Source of the DNA: Simmondsia chinensis
Lineage: Eukaryota; Streptophyta; Magnoliopsida; Caryophyllales; Simmondsiaceae
Direction of reading: 5' to 3'
Length of the DNA stretch: 64,000 nucleotides
Assembly: GCA_018398585.1 (NCBI GenBank)
Contig: JAGTTD010000011.1
Span: 18,467,346-18,531,345, forward strand
Part shown: positions 32,947 to 43,598 of the stretch, piece after piece
Layout of the letters: each line of letters opens with the position of its first letter
Position numbering within the stretch: the stretch's first letter is position 1
Translations under genes and position numbers: made by a program
Notes under the pieces: model-generated
What the model was told of the DNA's origin: nothing
The model's input: only the letters and a program-made list of their open reading frames with translations
Database searches by the model: none

Positions 32947-35895
32947 AAACTTATCTCTTAGAGTACTATTTGACTCCCCCTGATCTTTGGAAGCTTACAA
33001 AATATGTTGGATCAAGGGCCTTAACGTTACTCGTTCTTTGCTTACTCATAAAGCACAAATGTCTCTGTAGTGCAATTGTTAGAAGATAGCCAAAACATAG
33101 CAATATAGCTCTATAAAGAAATAGCATATGCTTGTCATTTATCTTATATGGTTCAAATAAATCACTATTACTTGCATACAAAATCAACTGTAAGTTTGAC
33201 ATAATATTATAATGTATACTGGTTGATCCATCAAGATAAACATTTAACCACATTCTCATATTTTCATATTAGTGTCAAACTTTATATTGGTGATAAGGTT
33301 AATCAAAGGAGGCTTATACCTGGTCTTGTAACAATTATACCAAGGTGTGATACTTTTAAGATTAGAATTCATTTATTACCTCATTGAGGACCGAAAAAGG
33401 TCTTTATCTTTATCAAGGAATTAAAACAAAAATTGAGGCATTACACAACATATTAAAAACACTTAAGTACCATACTAGTATAAGTTGACCAATAGAGTAA
33501 TACTCTATCATATTAGTGCTCGATCTACAAGTTGAGGCAAAATCTTTCCTTTTCCGAGATCCTTAATCTTAAATTTTTAGTTTAGGTGTATAACAGCTTT
33601 GTCAAACTCTTTAGAAGTCATAATGATATTAACATATCCCTCTTTTAGTAGATATATTCTAACATCTTTGGTCCTTCAAGGACTTTCATATAAATATCAT
33701 CGTACGTAACAAATACAAATAAGTTGTTATCACATCCATAAGACGCATACAGAGACTATAAGATTAAGTGCATCCATTTCTCTTATATGTTCCATCTATT
33801 TCTAGTTTTTATAATAAACCTTAGGCTATAAATTGTGCTTTTTACCACCTTATTTTCTTTGCATCAATATTCACAAGTAGCCTACAAGTTTGCATTTTTG
33901 GCATTTGGACTGCAGGTCCAAAAATTATACATTACTAATTTAGCCTAAATGGCGTCTTTATAGTCGAGTCGATCATTTCTCTGTTGGCATTTTTGAACAA
34001 ATTCTAGTTCAAGACTTTTAATTTATTTGATCAGATTAGTAGCTACTGTATATACAAATATTTAATCAATTTTCATTGTGGTTCCATCATATTCCATAAT
34101 TCATATAGATTTCTTTATCATCAGAATTTCAATAGTTGTAATAGTCTCAGCAGTCTCCGGTACTTGATAATATTAAGGAATTTAATTTAAATATTTTCTT
34201 TATACTATTATCTTTGTAGAGTTTTTCTTCTCAAGAGTTTCATAATAGAGGCACCAATCTTTTCTATTGCTCCATTTTCTTTCTGGATTATATCTTTGGA
34301 ATCGATACATTTACCACGCTTCTAGCATACAATGGATGCATTTTTCAATATATTAGAATATCGCTCGATTGGAATATTAATTCGAGCAGGAGCATCTATA
34401 GTGGGGACATATTATTTGGTCGTCCTCTTTCCATTAATGAATACATCTATGAATTGACTTGTAATATTTTACCAGTAGACAATTTTTTGAACTTTTGGTT
34501 CAATGAAGCATTCCACATAAATTTTCATTTTCCAACTTTCATTTTCTGCCCCTGATTTTGGAAACCTTGTTTCGTCAAATTTATAATCAGCAAATTGTGA
34601 GGTAAAATGTTTCCAGTTTATATCTCCAGATATTTCGTACTTAATGAGAATTCAAACCCGATATAAATTTCAAGTCCCCAAATTGGACCCATCTTTTAGT
34701 ATTGAAGCGGAGTAATTGAGATATACAGTGTATTACTAAAATTCATAAATAGGATATACGTTTGGTTCTTGTCAGAGAAACGTTATACTGGGGAGATCCA
34801 TAATAATAAGTTGGATTAATACAGATTAGTGTTGCAACCTGTGTCATAACATATACCCGTATAAAGTAGGTAATAATAATGGTCTAGCCATTCGCTGCAT
34901 GTGTTTAATCAGAAAATCTGCAAGACCATTTTGTGTCTATATGTGGGTTATATGGTATTCAATTGGAATCCCAATTGACATATAATAATCATTAAATTCT
35001 TATGATGTATATTCTCCTGCATTTTCATATAATATAATCCACGACTTGAGCTCATAGTTGGATCATTTATGCAAGGAGTTTCACAAATGCCACATCACAA
35101 GTGGATTATTCACACTCATGGGACCAATGGGTAGATGTCTCTATTAATATCATAAAATATCACGTGACGAAATAATTGACCCACATATATCCCATTTGTA
35201 TTCTTTCAAAGACTTAGGACTCAAAACCCAATTTCAATTGAGTATGACATAATAATCAATTTGCCTTAAAGACAAGTAGCACATGGTGTTTTATCCGATA
35301 TAAGAATCTTCTGGTATTTTAATGGGGTGAGAATTTCCAACAATTCTCTTAATCATCTTTATACCAGAATGACTCAAATAGTCATACTATAAAATAAAAG
35401 CCTTTTGGGTCTGTTAACTTCTGGTTAATCATCCCAAATAGGTATCTTGGAATCAAATAGAAAGCCTTACTTATGAAAAACATTGTTTCTTCAAGAAATA
35501 TGATATATGCTCTTTTGGAGCTTTTAGTTAAGTATCAAACACCCATTGTTGTTATTTTAAATGGGTGGTATATAAATAGATTGGTTGAGAAATATACCCA
35601 TATGAATAATTTATAATAAGTAGGCGACATAGCCGACCATATGAATAATGAACGAGTAATAAAAAGTAAGCAGTTTAACCAGCTATGAATATGCAAAGTA
35701 GAAAATATAAAAACTAAAGTTTTTCTTTGTCTTTCGTCTCCTCGTCATTAGTGGACTTCTTAGATTTTGGTTCATTCGGGGTACTATAGTGCCGGTTATT
35801 TTGATCACGACTATAATCTCGTTCACGGCCAAGTCCACGTTTACGACCACATATAAGACCTTGACCATGTCCCTGATGGTCTTATGTTGAAGCAT
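32947..35895 (-). pseudogene. copia pol remains (integrase, RT, RNase H), heavily decayed
   Basis: Minus strand. An RNase H-like patch at 32966-33259 includes QLILYASNSDLFEPYKINDK. An integrase patch at about 34870-35060 reads ENAGEYTS, EFNDYYMSIGIPIEYH and TQNGLADFLIKHMQRMARPL, matching the catalytic Asp region (here N-A-G) and the TQNGLAE-type Glu box, with Glu changed to Asp. 35683-35895 corresponds to the basic zinc-knuckle region downstream of gag. In between (33300-34850) only scattered stops-ridden similarity would be expected and I could not assign it. Confidence 0.6.
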
Positions 35896-36496
35896 TCACT
35901 TCAGGGAATGGTTTGGACCCAATTGGTCGTGACGGATGATTTTTCATCAATAATTTATTATTTTGTTCAGCAACAAGGAGATGTGATATAAACTCTGAGT
36001 AATTTTTAAATCCTCGTTCTCGATATTGCTGCTGTAGGAGTATATTCGAGACATGAAAAGTAGAGAATGTTTTCTCTAACATATCATCCTCGGTAATATT
36101 TTCTCCACATAATTTCAATTGGAAGATAATACTAAATACTATAGATTTATACTCACTTATAGTCTTAAAGTCCTGCAATCGCAGGTGAATCCATTCATAG
36201 CGAGCTTTAAGGAGGATCACAGACTTTTGATGATCAAATCTTTCTTTTAAATACAACCAAAGGATATACGGGTCCTTTATAGTAATATACTTAGTTTTAT
36301 ATCCTTTTGGGATATAATGCCTAAGAAATATCATTGCTTTATCGCAATCCTGTAGGGATACGCTATTTTCCATTTTAATTGTGTCTCTAAGATTCATAGC
36401 ATCGAGGTGAAACTCAACATCAAAGGTCCAAGGCAAATAATTTTTGCCAGTTATATCAAGAGTAGTAAATTCAAGCTTAGTTAGATTAGATATCAT
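35882..36496 (-). CDS. copia Gag (UBN2-type), 204 residues
   Basis: ATG at 36496 near the primer site. Motifs typical of this copia gag are all present: KLEFTTLDITGKNYLPW, EFHLDAMNLRDTIK, DCDKAMIFLRHYIPKGYK, ILWLYLKERFDHQKSVI, ARYEWIHLRLQDFKTISEY, QLKLCGENITEDDMLEKTFS and LLVAEQNNKLLMKNH. It is intact through these; the zinc knuckle lies in a broken downstream part. The role is capsid formation and RNA binding. It is the best-preserved gene of this otherwise decayed element. Confidence 0.88.
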   Translation of the reverse strand: MISNLTKLEFTTLDITGKNYLPWTFDVEFHLDAMNLRDTIKMENSVSLQDCDKAMIFLRHYIPKGYKTKYITIKDPYILWLYLKERFDHQKSVILLKARYEWIHLRLQDFKTISEYKSIVFSIIFQLKLCGENITEDDMLEKTFSTFHVSNILLQQQYRERGFKNYSEFISHLLVAEQNNKLLMKNHPSRPIGSKPFPEVNAST

Positions 36497-36576
36497 AAAT
36501 CACAAAGATTAGGGAATGAAAACTTACCCCGAGTATATAACAATTCTCAGCTGGCTAGAGATTCGTGCTGATAAGG

Positions 36577-37005
36577 TGTTATGAAACCAGTGACATATTA
36601 TACTCAAAAGGAAGATAATAAAAATACAAACTCAAATATATTTTAAAAAATAGCTAGTATTTTATATCAGAATTAAAGAACCAAAGAAGCTTTTTTTCTA
36701 TTCAAATAATTGTCTTAATATTTTATTCATTAAATGTTCGCTCTCAAACTCTTAATCTCTCAATCTACTTCTCCTGCTCACTTTTCCACACTTAAGTTTC
36801 GCTACACCCACCTTGTCTTTATATAAGCTCGAGGCGATGAGGGTCTTTTACCCAAGAAGGAAAAATGAGGTGGGGATATACATATTATATATATATATAT
36901 GTATATATAAAGGTCTTTAATAATTTTTAATTTTCTAGGATATTTAATAATATCCGAATTAGACCATAAAAAATTGTACTTGAAAAATATTCAATATTTA
37001 CAACA
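36577..37005 (-). repeat. 5' LTR of minus-strand copia
   Basis: 429 bases, with a primer-like CCTTATCAGCACG abutting on the internal side and TAGTT on the outer side. Confidence 0.9.
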
Positions 37006-37010
37006 TAGTT

Positions 37011-38014
37011 TTTTTTTTTTTTTTTTTATAATCTTAGTCATTATTTTTTAAAAAATAATAATAATTTCAAAAAAAAAAAATTCAGCTGAACTTTTTATTA
37101 TTTTTTTCGAATTTTATATATTTATTATTATTTTTTCTCTTTCTTTTTTAATTTGTGCGTTTTTCTTGCTTGTTTTGTTGTTTAGTTTGTGTTTCTTCTA
37201 GCTTTTATTTTGTTTTTCTTGTTTAATGCTAAAATCGCGGGGAGGAGAAATCTTTTTCTTTGATCCTGAGATCAGAAAAACACTACAAAAAATAAGGGCA
37301 AAAAAAAAGCAAATCAAGGTCATGGCGGAACAAGGCGAAGATGGAAGGTCTTTAAGAGCGTATGTAGCTTCCACTATTGGTGGATGCTAGTGGAAGCTCT
37401 TTTAGCATTAGGCATCCACCTATTTAAGCTAACAACTTCGAAATCTAACCCACCATCATACAGATGATCCAACAAACGGTCCAGTTTGGTGGACTGCCTA
37501 GTGAGGACCCAAACCTACATATTTCTAACTCTTTAGAGATATGTGGTGCCTTTAAGCACAATGGTGACTGATGATGCTATTCACTTGAAGTTGCTCCCAT
37601 TCTCAATAAGAGACAAAGCCAAAGGATGGTTAATGTCATTACCTCCTAGTACCATAACCACATGGGACGGATTGGCCCAAATATTTCTTGCTAAATATTT
37701 TCCACTGACTAAATCTACTAAAATGAGAAACGCCCTTACCTCGTTTATGTAATATGATATGGAATCACTGTATGAGGCATGGGAGCGATTTAAAGAGTTG
37801 TTGAGAAGGTGCCCACAACATGGTTTACCGGTATGGATGCAAGTCTAAACTTTTTACAATAGTTTGGCACCCAACAGTCAAATAATGATGGATGTAGCTG
37901 CTGGAGAAACATTGATCAATTGAACACCTAGCTTATGAGTTGCTAGAAGTGATGGCTAGAAATAACTATGTGAGGACTCAAGACCGAGCTACACCTAAGA
38001 GAACGGTAGGAGTA
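37011..38014 (+). pseudogene. Athila-like gag, first part
   Basis: After a T-rich leader, FDPEI and KKKQIKVMAEQGEDGRSLRAY (37259 onward) begin the gag. Pieces in changing frames follow: GPVWWTA-type linker, then KLLPFSIRDKAKGWLMSLPP, TTWDGLAQIFLAKYFPL, YDMESLYEAWERFKELLRRC and HGLPVWMQVQTFYNSLAPNS. These are standard Athila/Tat retrotransposon gag motifs. The gene is broken by frameshifts and is cut at TPKRTVGV by the element at 38015; the next codons are found at 42545. Confidence 0.85.
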
Positions 38015-38444
38015 TGTTATGATTCTCATAATAGGGGCATATGAATTAGAATATGAATTTAATAAGTGATGTGTGTTAGTTGATTTAGTTAAGGTCGGAT
38101 ATGTAGTTGATGTCCTTTGATATTTTGATATAATAAATTGAGTATGTGTTTGCCGGGTTTGAATTGGCCTTTTGGGGCCAAAGTTAGTTAGGGTGCTCCC
38201 GATTGTTGTTTTGGCGGGAGTTTAGTTTAAGTGTTGGGATTTTGAAGGCTTGTTTCAATTTCCCTTTATATAGAGTGATCTTGTATAATTTTGAGGCATT
38301 CAATGAAAATACTAAACCATCTCTTTTGAGATAAACTTCTTTCTCTCATCTAAACTCTTCTAATTTCTCATCTCCTTCCCTTCTTTCTCATCCCATACTC
38401 TCTTTATCCTAACTTGCGTTTGTGAATTAATCACAAACGTAACA
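38015..38444 (+). repeat. left LTR, copy 1 element
   Basis: TGTTATGATTCTCATAATAG to TCACAAACGTAACA. It has a TATATAGAG TATA-like site (about 38268) and a pyrimidine-rich 3' third. Confidence 0.92.
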
Positions 38445-39463
38445 ATTGGTATCAGAGCCTTGATTTGGCTTTCGAATCAAGCTCATATCCGGAAAGAAAT
38501 TACAAAATACGATTAATTGTATTGCAATTAATCAATAAAAACAATTGTGTCACTGAGTTAATTCAGAATTTGTGATTTGAATTCAAATCTGAAACTGGTA
38601 TTGATTTGGCAGTTATTGCACCAATTTTCAGCAAGTGACTAAGAGGTGTTGCGGTTGGGATTTTAATTGAGTGAATTACATCGAACAAAAGTTCAATTGA
38701 TCAGTATTGTTGAGTATATTCAACATCAAGCTGATTTAGATTGAAATTTATAAGAATTGATCAAGCAATTTGCTGAAGAAGTTTAGTGCTGAAGCAAGTT
38801 TGAGTTGCTGAAGAAGTGGTGCTGAGCTACCTGTCCTTGTTCGATCACTCATTTGAATCTGTGGCGAAGAGGTTACAAGTGAGCTAATTGATCCCCATTG
38901 CACTTGATCATCATCAAAAGATCACAAAACAAGCTGAATAGAGGTTTAATCATTTCTACAACTCAGAAATTGAAGTTGAGGTAACTGTTCTGAACAGCAA
39001 GTTCAAACTCGATTCAAATCTGTTCTTCTTGCTAGATTGTGATGAAATTGTGTTGATAAGCCTAGAAAGGGTGAGGGTCCATCAGAATTTGCGTTGATTC
39101 TTAAGAATTTTATGTATCGAGAACTCTGACAACATAGGCGAAATTCTGACAGTAGAAAGGAGAAACGTAAATTGTTGAAACCTGATTTCATTCGTGAAGT
39201 TTGCTTTAGGTATTGTGTTGAGTACTTGATTGCGAGCTTGAGTCGAGCTTAGGTCAGAAGTGTAAGTCAAATTAATCAACTAACATTGCAGTTAGGGTTT
39301 GTTCGAACTTCCTCTGCTCGTAGTTCGTCAGTAGGGTTTGAATATGCGGTGATTCTTAAAACCGAACTTGAAAGCTCCGAAAATTGTCGAGTTTAAACAT
39401 TTGTGCTGCTGTTAATTCGAAGATCATTTGGATCAATTCACAAGTGTGAAGTTAAGAGCGATT

Positions 39464-41884
39464 ATGGATGGTAGTGATGCAATAGGTCAGGATCGGCTTA
39501 CGAATGCATACTTTGACCGTAGGATGAAGCAATTTTGCGACGAATTATTATAGGTGATGCAGCAAATCAATGGCAAGGTTGATCTGCAAGTTCAACCACT
39601 TGAATCAGACAAATCTGATCAGGTCATTTTTCAATCACAAAAATTGGAGGATAGGATTAACAAGCGTTGGGATCAGTGTAGGGAGGAACTTAAAGTAAAA
39701 TTAGCTGAGATTCAAGAACAATGTAGAAGGCCAAACTCTTCCGCAATAGCTGAAGTGCACATTGTGGAGCCACTTAATGTAGTTGAAGAAGAATTGGATT
39801 AAGGTAATGCCATAGTTGATGAAAACGAGTTGGATCTTACTACTATACATGCTGGTACACAAGACTCAAGTATGGTTGCTGCAGAAGCTATGATTCCAAC
39901 TAAAAAATTAGAGGTTGCTGCTGAAATTTCGCTGAGTACATCTCCAAATCCATTAAGTATTACTCCTTGGCAGGCTTATATGCAGAATGGAAGCATTTTC
40001 ATCACTGAGCAATGTGATTCTGTTGAAGATTCAGCTGTGGTTGCTGCAGTTCCTTCAAATACAGACCAAGGTATACTTAAGTTCACTTGTAGGCATGATG
40101 GAGTGTTAACTTGGGTCCATAACAACATCATCTTGGAGGTTGAGCAAGGTCTCATGTGTGAGGTGAGAGATTACGAGTGTATAGTGGCTGAAATGTACTA
40201 TCGGCATGCCGATTGGCAAGTTCGGCATGATTTATTTCTTCATTTGAGTAGAATTATGACCTATCCAAGTGCAAGTTCTTATGATAAGTGGCCTCCTGAT
40301 CCGGGAGAAGACTCTCAAGTCTATATGAAGCTGAGAATAGTCGAGTTTTTGCGGAAAAGACGCACTCGAGCTGCAAGAGTGCGCCTCAAGGTCCACAACA
40401 GACAAAGCTGGGTTCCTTTGCTTGCAATTGAGCTGAAGGTTGTGTACCAAGATCGTAATATGGGAAGACATATCTCTGTTCAGATCCATATCAGTACCAT
40501 AGGAGCCTTAAATGACATAATTGATGATGGCAAGCCCTTTGAACCGGGAGGGGATGAATCACAAGTGAGTGGAGAAGCTTGGCAACCGGTGCTGTTGTGT
40601 GTTGATGAAAAGTTTGGTGTCAGTGCAAGCTGTGGAAAAATGATAGAGGCTGTGGGTCATGATGAGGTTAATATCAAAGCAAGCCTTGAGGGAAAAGCTT
40701 ATACATATTACAAGCTGCAAAATTCAGAAAATACACAGAGAGTGAAACTTGCTGATCAGATTCAGAATATGAATATAATTGTTGTGGCCTGCTGTGGTGG
40801 ATTTGAATGGAAAAATCATATGCATAAGCTTCAATATGTCCTTAACATTTGGATAGACAAGACCCACGCAAGATTGAAGACAACTCCAGCTCAATTCAGA
40901 GTAAACATGAGCAGGGAAGTTGGAGACAGGTCAGCTCTGATTCTGAAGCAGTTTACATTTGAGCGAGAGTTCTTTTGGGGTCTTCACTTGCTATATTGGC
41001 TACTCATGTTTGAGATGGCTGACAAGGTAGCAAAGCTTGATCAATTGAGGCACGTTTGGTGGGTTGTTGAGCATGGAATCCAAAGAAATTCTGAGATCAG
41101 GCTGAATGTTTGGAGCTGCAGAACCCAATCTGGCAATGGGGCTGTTTGGGACTGTTGTGGACTGTCAGTTGCATATTAGGTGCTAAGTAGACGCATGGAT
41201 GGTGCAGCCTCTTGGGTGGAATTGGGAAGCAATCTAGGATCTATTGAACATGTCATGAATTGGTTCAGTAGGTGGTTATGGGAGCTAAATAAGTTGGAAA
41301 TTACTGTTGCAGAGCATGTTAAATCAGCAAGAAATCAGATCCCAGTAGCTAATATGCACCTTCGGCATGCCGATCGGCAAGTTCAGGATGATATAATTCT
41401 TCTTTTGAGTGGAGTCTTGATCAATAGGGTCTCCTACATTAAGCTATGCTATTGGGAGGACATTTGCAAGTCATTTGTCTCCATGGTTTCAGCTGAGGAC
41501 AAGGGAATCACTGAAGTTGTGGGGCTAATGACATACAAAACCGGTTGTGCAGCATTCCACATGTGGAAATCCAGAAGTTTTGATGCGTAGGGTGATTCTC
41601 TGCAGCAAGACAGAAGTTTGGTCTATGTTAACTGCTTCATGAGGTGTTGTGATGTTTGGTTTGATCAATGCAGACCTCCTGAGAGGCATGGTGTATTCAA
41701 ACGCAACTTTATATCGAAACAAGGTGTCTTCTTCATGGATTTGCTGCGTACAGAATTCAGTACAGCTTTGGTTCGTTTTATTGCAATAAGTTCAGCTAGC
41801 AATCATCATTTCAGTCACCTTTTTCCTATGCAATTAGAGTTCTTCATTGTCTCAAATCCGAGGCATGAACTTAAATTGGATTAA
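39464..41884 (+). pseudogene. long unknown ORF of non-autonomous LTR element, four internal stops
   Basis: One continuous frame of about 806 codons from ATG 39464 to TAA 41882. It is broken only by TAG 39551, TAA 39800, TAG 41177 and TAG 41588, with no frameshift. The N-terminus is a short helical gag-like part (MQQINGKVDLQVQPLE, INKRWDQCREELKVKLAEIQ). Blocks shared with the copy at 57270: SITPWQAYMQNGSIF, WPPDPGEDSQVYMKLRIVEF, AARVRLKVHNRQSWVPLLAI, DQIQNMNIIVVACCGGFEWK, MHKLQYVLNIW, FFWGLHLLYWLLMFEMADK, VWFDQCRPPE. An internal repeat RHADWQV / RHADRQV occurs at about 40203 and 41366. I recognise no catalytic motif of protease, RT, RNase H or integrase. Function unknown. Confidence 0.7.
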
Positions 41885-42075
41885 TGTTGGTGTCATGCTG
41901 CTGTTAGTTTGATTATTTAAGGCTGTTAGGGGTTGTTGACTGCTTTAGATGTTGCTGTTGTTCTGGCTGCAGCTCTTCATCCAAGTTTGCTTCATGTTTA
42001 GCTCATTTTTCCTATTGTGGCATTGGTTCTTCAAGCTTCAACTTCCTTCTTAATTCTTGGGGAAAAGAATCTCTT

Positions 42076-42089
42076 AAAGGGGGGAGTAT
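42076..42089 (+). other. polypurine tract, copy 1 element
   Basis: AAAGGGGGGAGTAT directly before the right LTR. Confidence 0.8.
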
Positions 42090-42539
42090 TGTTATGATTC
42101 TCATAATAGGGGCATATGAATTAGAATATGAATTTAATAAGTTATGTGTGTTGGTTGATTTAGTTAAGGTTGGATATGTAGTTGATGTCCTTTGATATTT
42201 TGATATAATAAATCGAGTATGTGTTTGCCGGGTTTGAATTGGCCTTTTGGCGCCAAAGTTAGTTAGGGTGCTCCCGGTTGTTGTTTTGGCGGGAGTTTAG
42301 TTTAAGTGTTGGGATTTTGAAGGCTTGTTTCAACTTCCTTTTATATAGAGTGATCTTGTGTAATTTTGAGGCATTCAATGAAAATACTAAACCATCTCTT
42401 TTGAGATAAACTTCTTTCTCTCATCTAAACTCTTCTAATTTCTCATCTCCTTCCCTTCTTTCTCATCCCCTTCCCTTCTTTCTCATCCCATACTCTCTTT
42501 ATCCTAACTTACGTTTGTGAATTAATCACAAACATAACA
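42090..42539 (+). repeat. right LTR, copy 1 element
   Basis: Matches the left LTR with few changes plus a 20-base tandem duplication (TCTCATCCCCTTCCCTTCTT) near 42460-42485. Confidence 0.92.
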
Positions 42540-42544
42540 AAGTA

Positions 42545-43598
42545 CATGAAGTTGACACTTTCATAACGATCATAGCCCAGCTTTCACAAAATTCAAAAAC
42601 AATTGGGTGACATGAATGTCAACATTGTTCATAATCCTCTACTAACATGAGAATTTTGTATAGGGAGCCATGCAACTATGAGTTTCAAGTGGGAAACATC
42701 TTTGCCTCATTTGGTCATTAACAAGTGAACTATGTGTCGAACCATCAAAGAGCTCAACATGACCCTTAATCCAACAGTTGCAATCCGGGATGTAGGAGCC
42801 ATCCAAACCCTTCTTGGAGTAATCAAGGAGCACCTAAGGCACTTATACATCCACCTCAAGAAAAGAAACACAACTCATAAGAGATGTTTGGAAGTTCAAG
42901 CATGAAACGACAAATTTCATGCAAGAAACTAGGGTGAACTTTTGGAACCAAGAATCCTCCATCCAGAACTTAGAAACTTATGTGGGACAAATATGAAAGC
43001 AACTTTCTGAGAGGTCTCAAAGTTTCCTACCAAACAACACCATGACAAACCTGAGTATAGCATTAAGGAGTAGAAAGACATAGGAAGAACCACCTCAAAA
43101 TGACAACACCACCATGACCAAACAATCCATTGAAGTGACCAAACCCACAATCAACATATCCAAAACCGAGCATAAAGATGAGACCAAGCACCAAGAGGAG
43201 ACCGAACTGAAGAGGGTTGAGCTTGCACCTTACAAGCCGAAGGTCTCTTTTCCTCGAAGATTGAAGCAGCAAAACATGGACGAACAATTTGGTAAGTTTT
43301 TTAAAATTATTAAAAAGTTACATATTAGCGTCCCTTTTGCTGACATGTTAGAACATATGCCAAAACAAACAAAGTTCATGAAAGAGATCCTGTCCAACAA
43401 AAAAAAAAGTTGAGAGAGTTTGGCAGTAACTTAGGAATGTAGTGCCATATTGCAAAGGAAATTGCCTCCTAAGCTTAATGATCTAGGGAGTTTTACTATT
43501 CTATGCACCATTGGGTCTTTTACTTTTGATAGAGTTTTATGTGACTTAGGTGCAAGTATAAATCTGATGCCACTCTTTGTTTTCAGGAAGCTTGGTTT
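42545..43598 (+). pseudogene. Athila-like gag end and protease
   Basis: Continues the gag after the insertion (EVDTFITIIAQLSQNS) through degraded sequence. The C-terminal motifs follow: APYKPKVSFPRRLKQQNMDE, EQFGKFFKIIKKLHISVPFA, MLEHMPKQTKFMKEILSNKK, CSAILQRKLPPKLNDLGSFT. The aspartic protease motif CDLGASINLMPL lies at about 43540. It ends at FRKLGFV where an Angela-like copia LTR begins at 43599. These are the expected Athila motifs in the expected order. Confidence 0.88.

Larger units (their letters stand above)
29450..37005 (-). mobile_element. Ty1-copia element with 430 bp LTRs, minus strand, itself interrupted
   Basis: LTRs 29450-29882 and 36577-37005 read TGTTAT...TTACAACA on the plus strand, flanked by a perfect TAGTT duplication (29445-29449, 37006-37010). 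On the minus strand the order is LTR, primer-like CCTTATCAGCACG, gag (36496-35882), zinc-knuckle remnant, decayed integrase and RT, RNase H remnants on both sides of a 2.66 kb insertion (30278-32941), then LTR. It lies in the leader of the Athila-like element. Confidence 0.9.
38015..42539 (+). mobile_element. large non-autonomous LTR element carrying a long unknown ORF (copy 1)
   Basis: LTRs 38015-38444 (430 bases) and 42090-42539 (450) run TGTTATG to CATAACA/CGTAACA. The primer site ATTGGTATCAGAGCC starts at 38445 and the purine tract AAAGGGGGGAGTAT precedes the right LTR, after TTCTTGGGGAAAAGAATCTC. Flanks GAGTA and AAGTA fit a 5-base duplication with one change. The right LTR has a 20-base tandem duplication in its pyrimidine tract, which explains the length difference. 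It is inserted in the Athila-like gag. No gag-pol; instead the long frame described separately. Confidence 0.9.
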
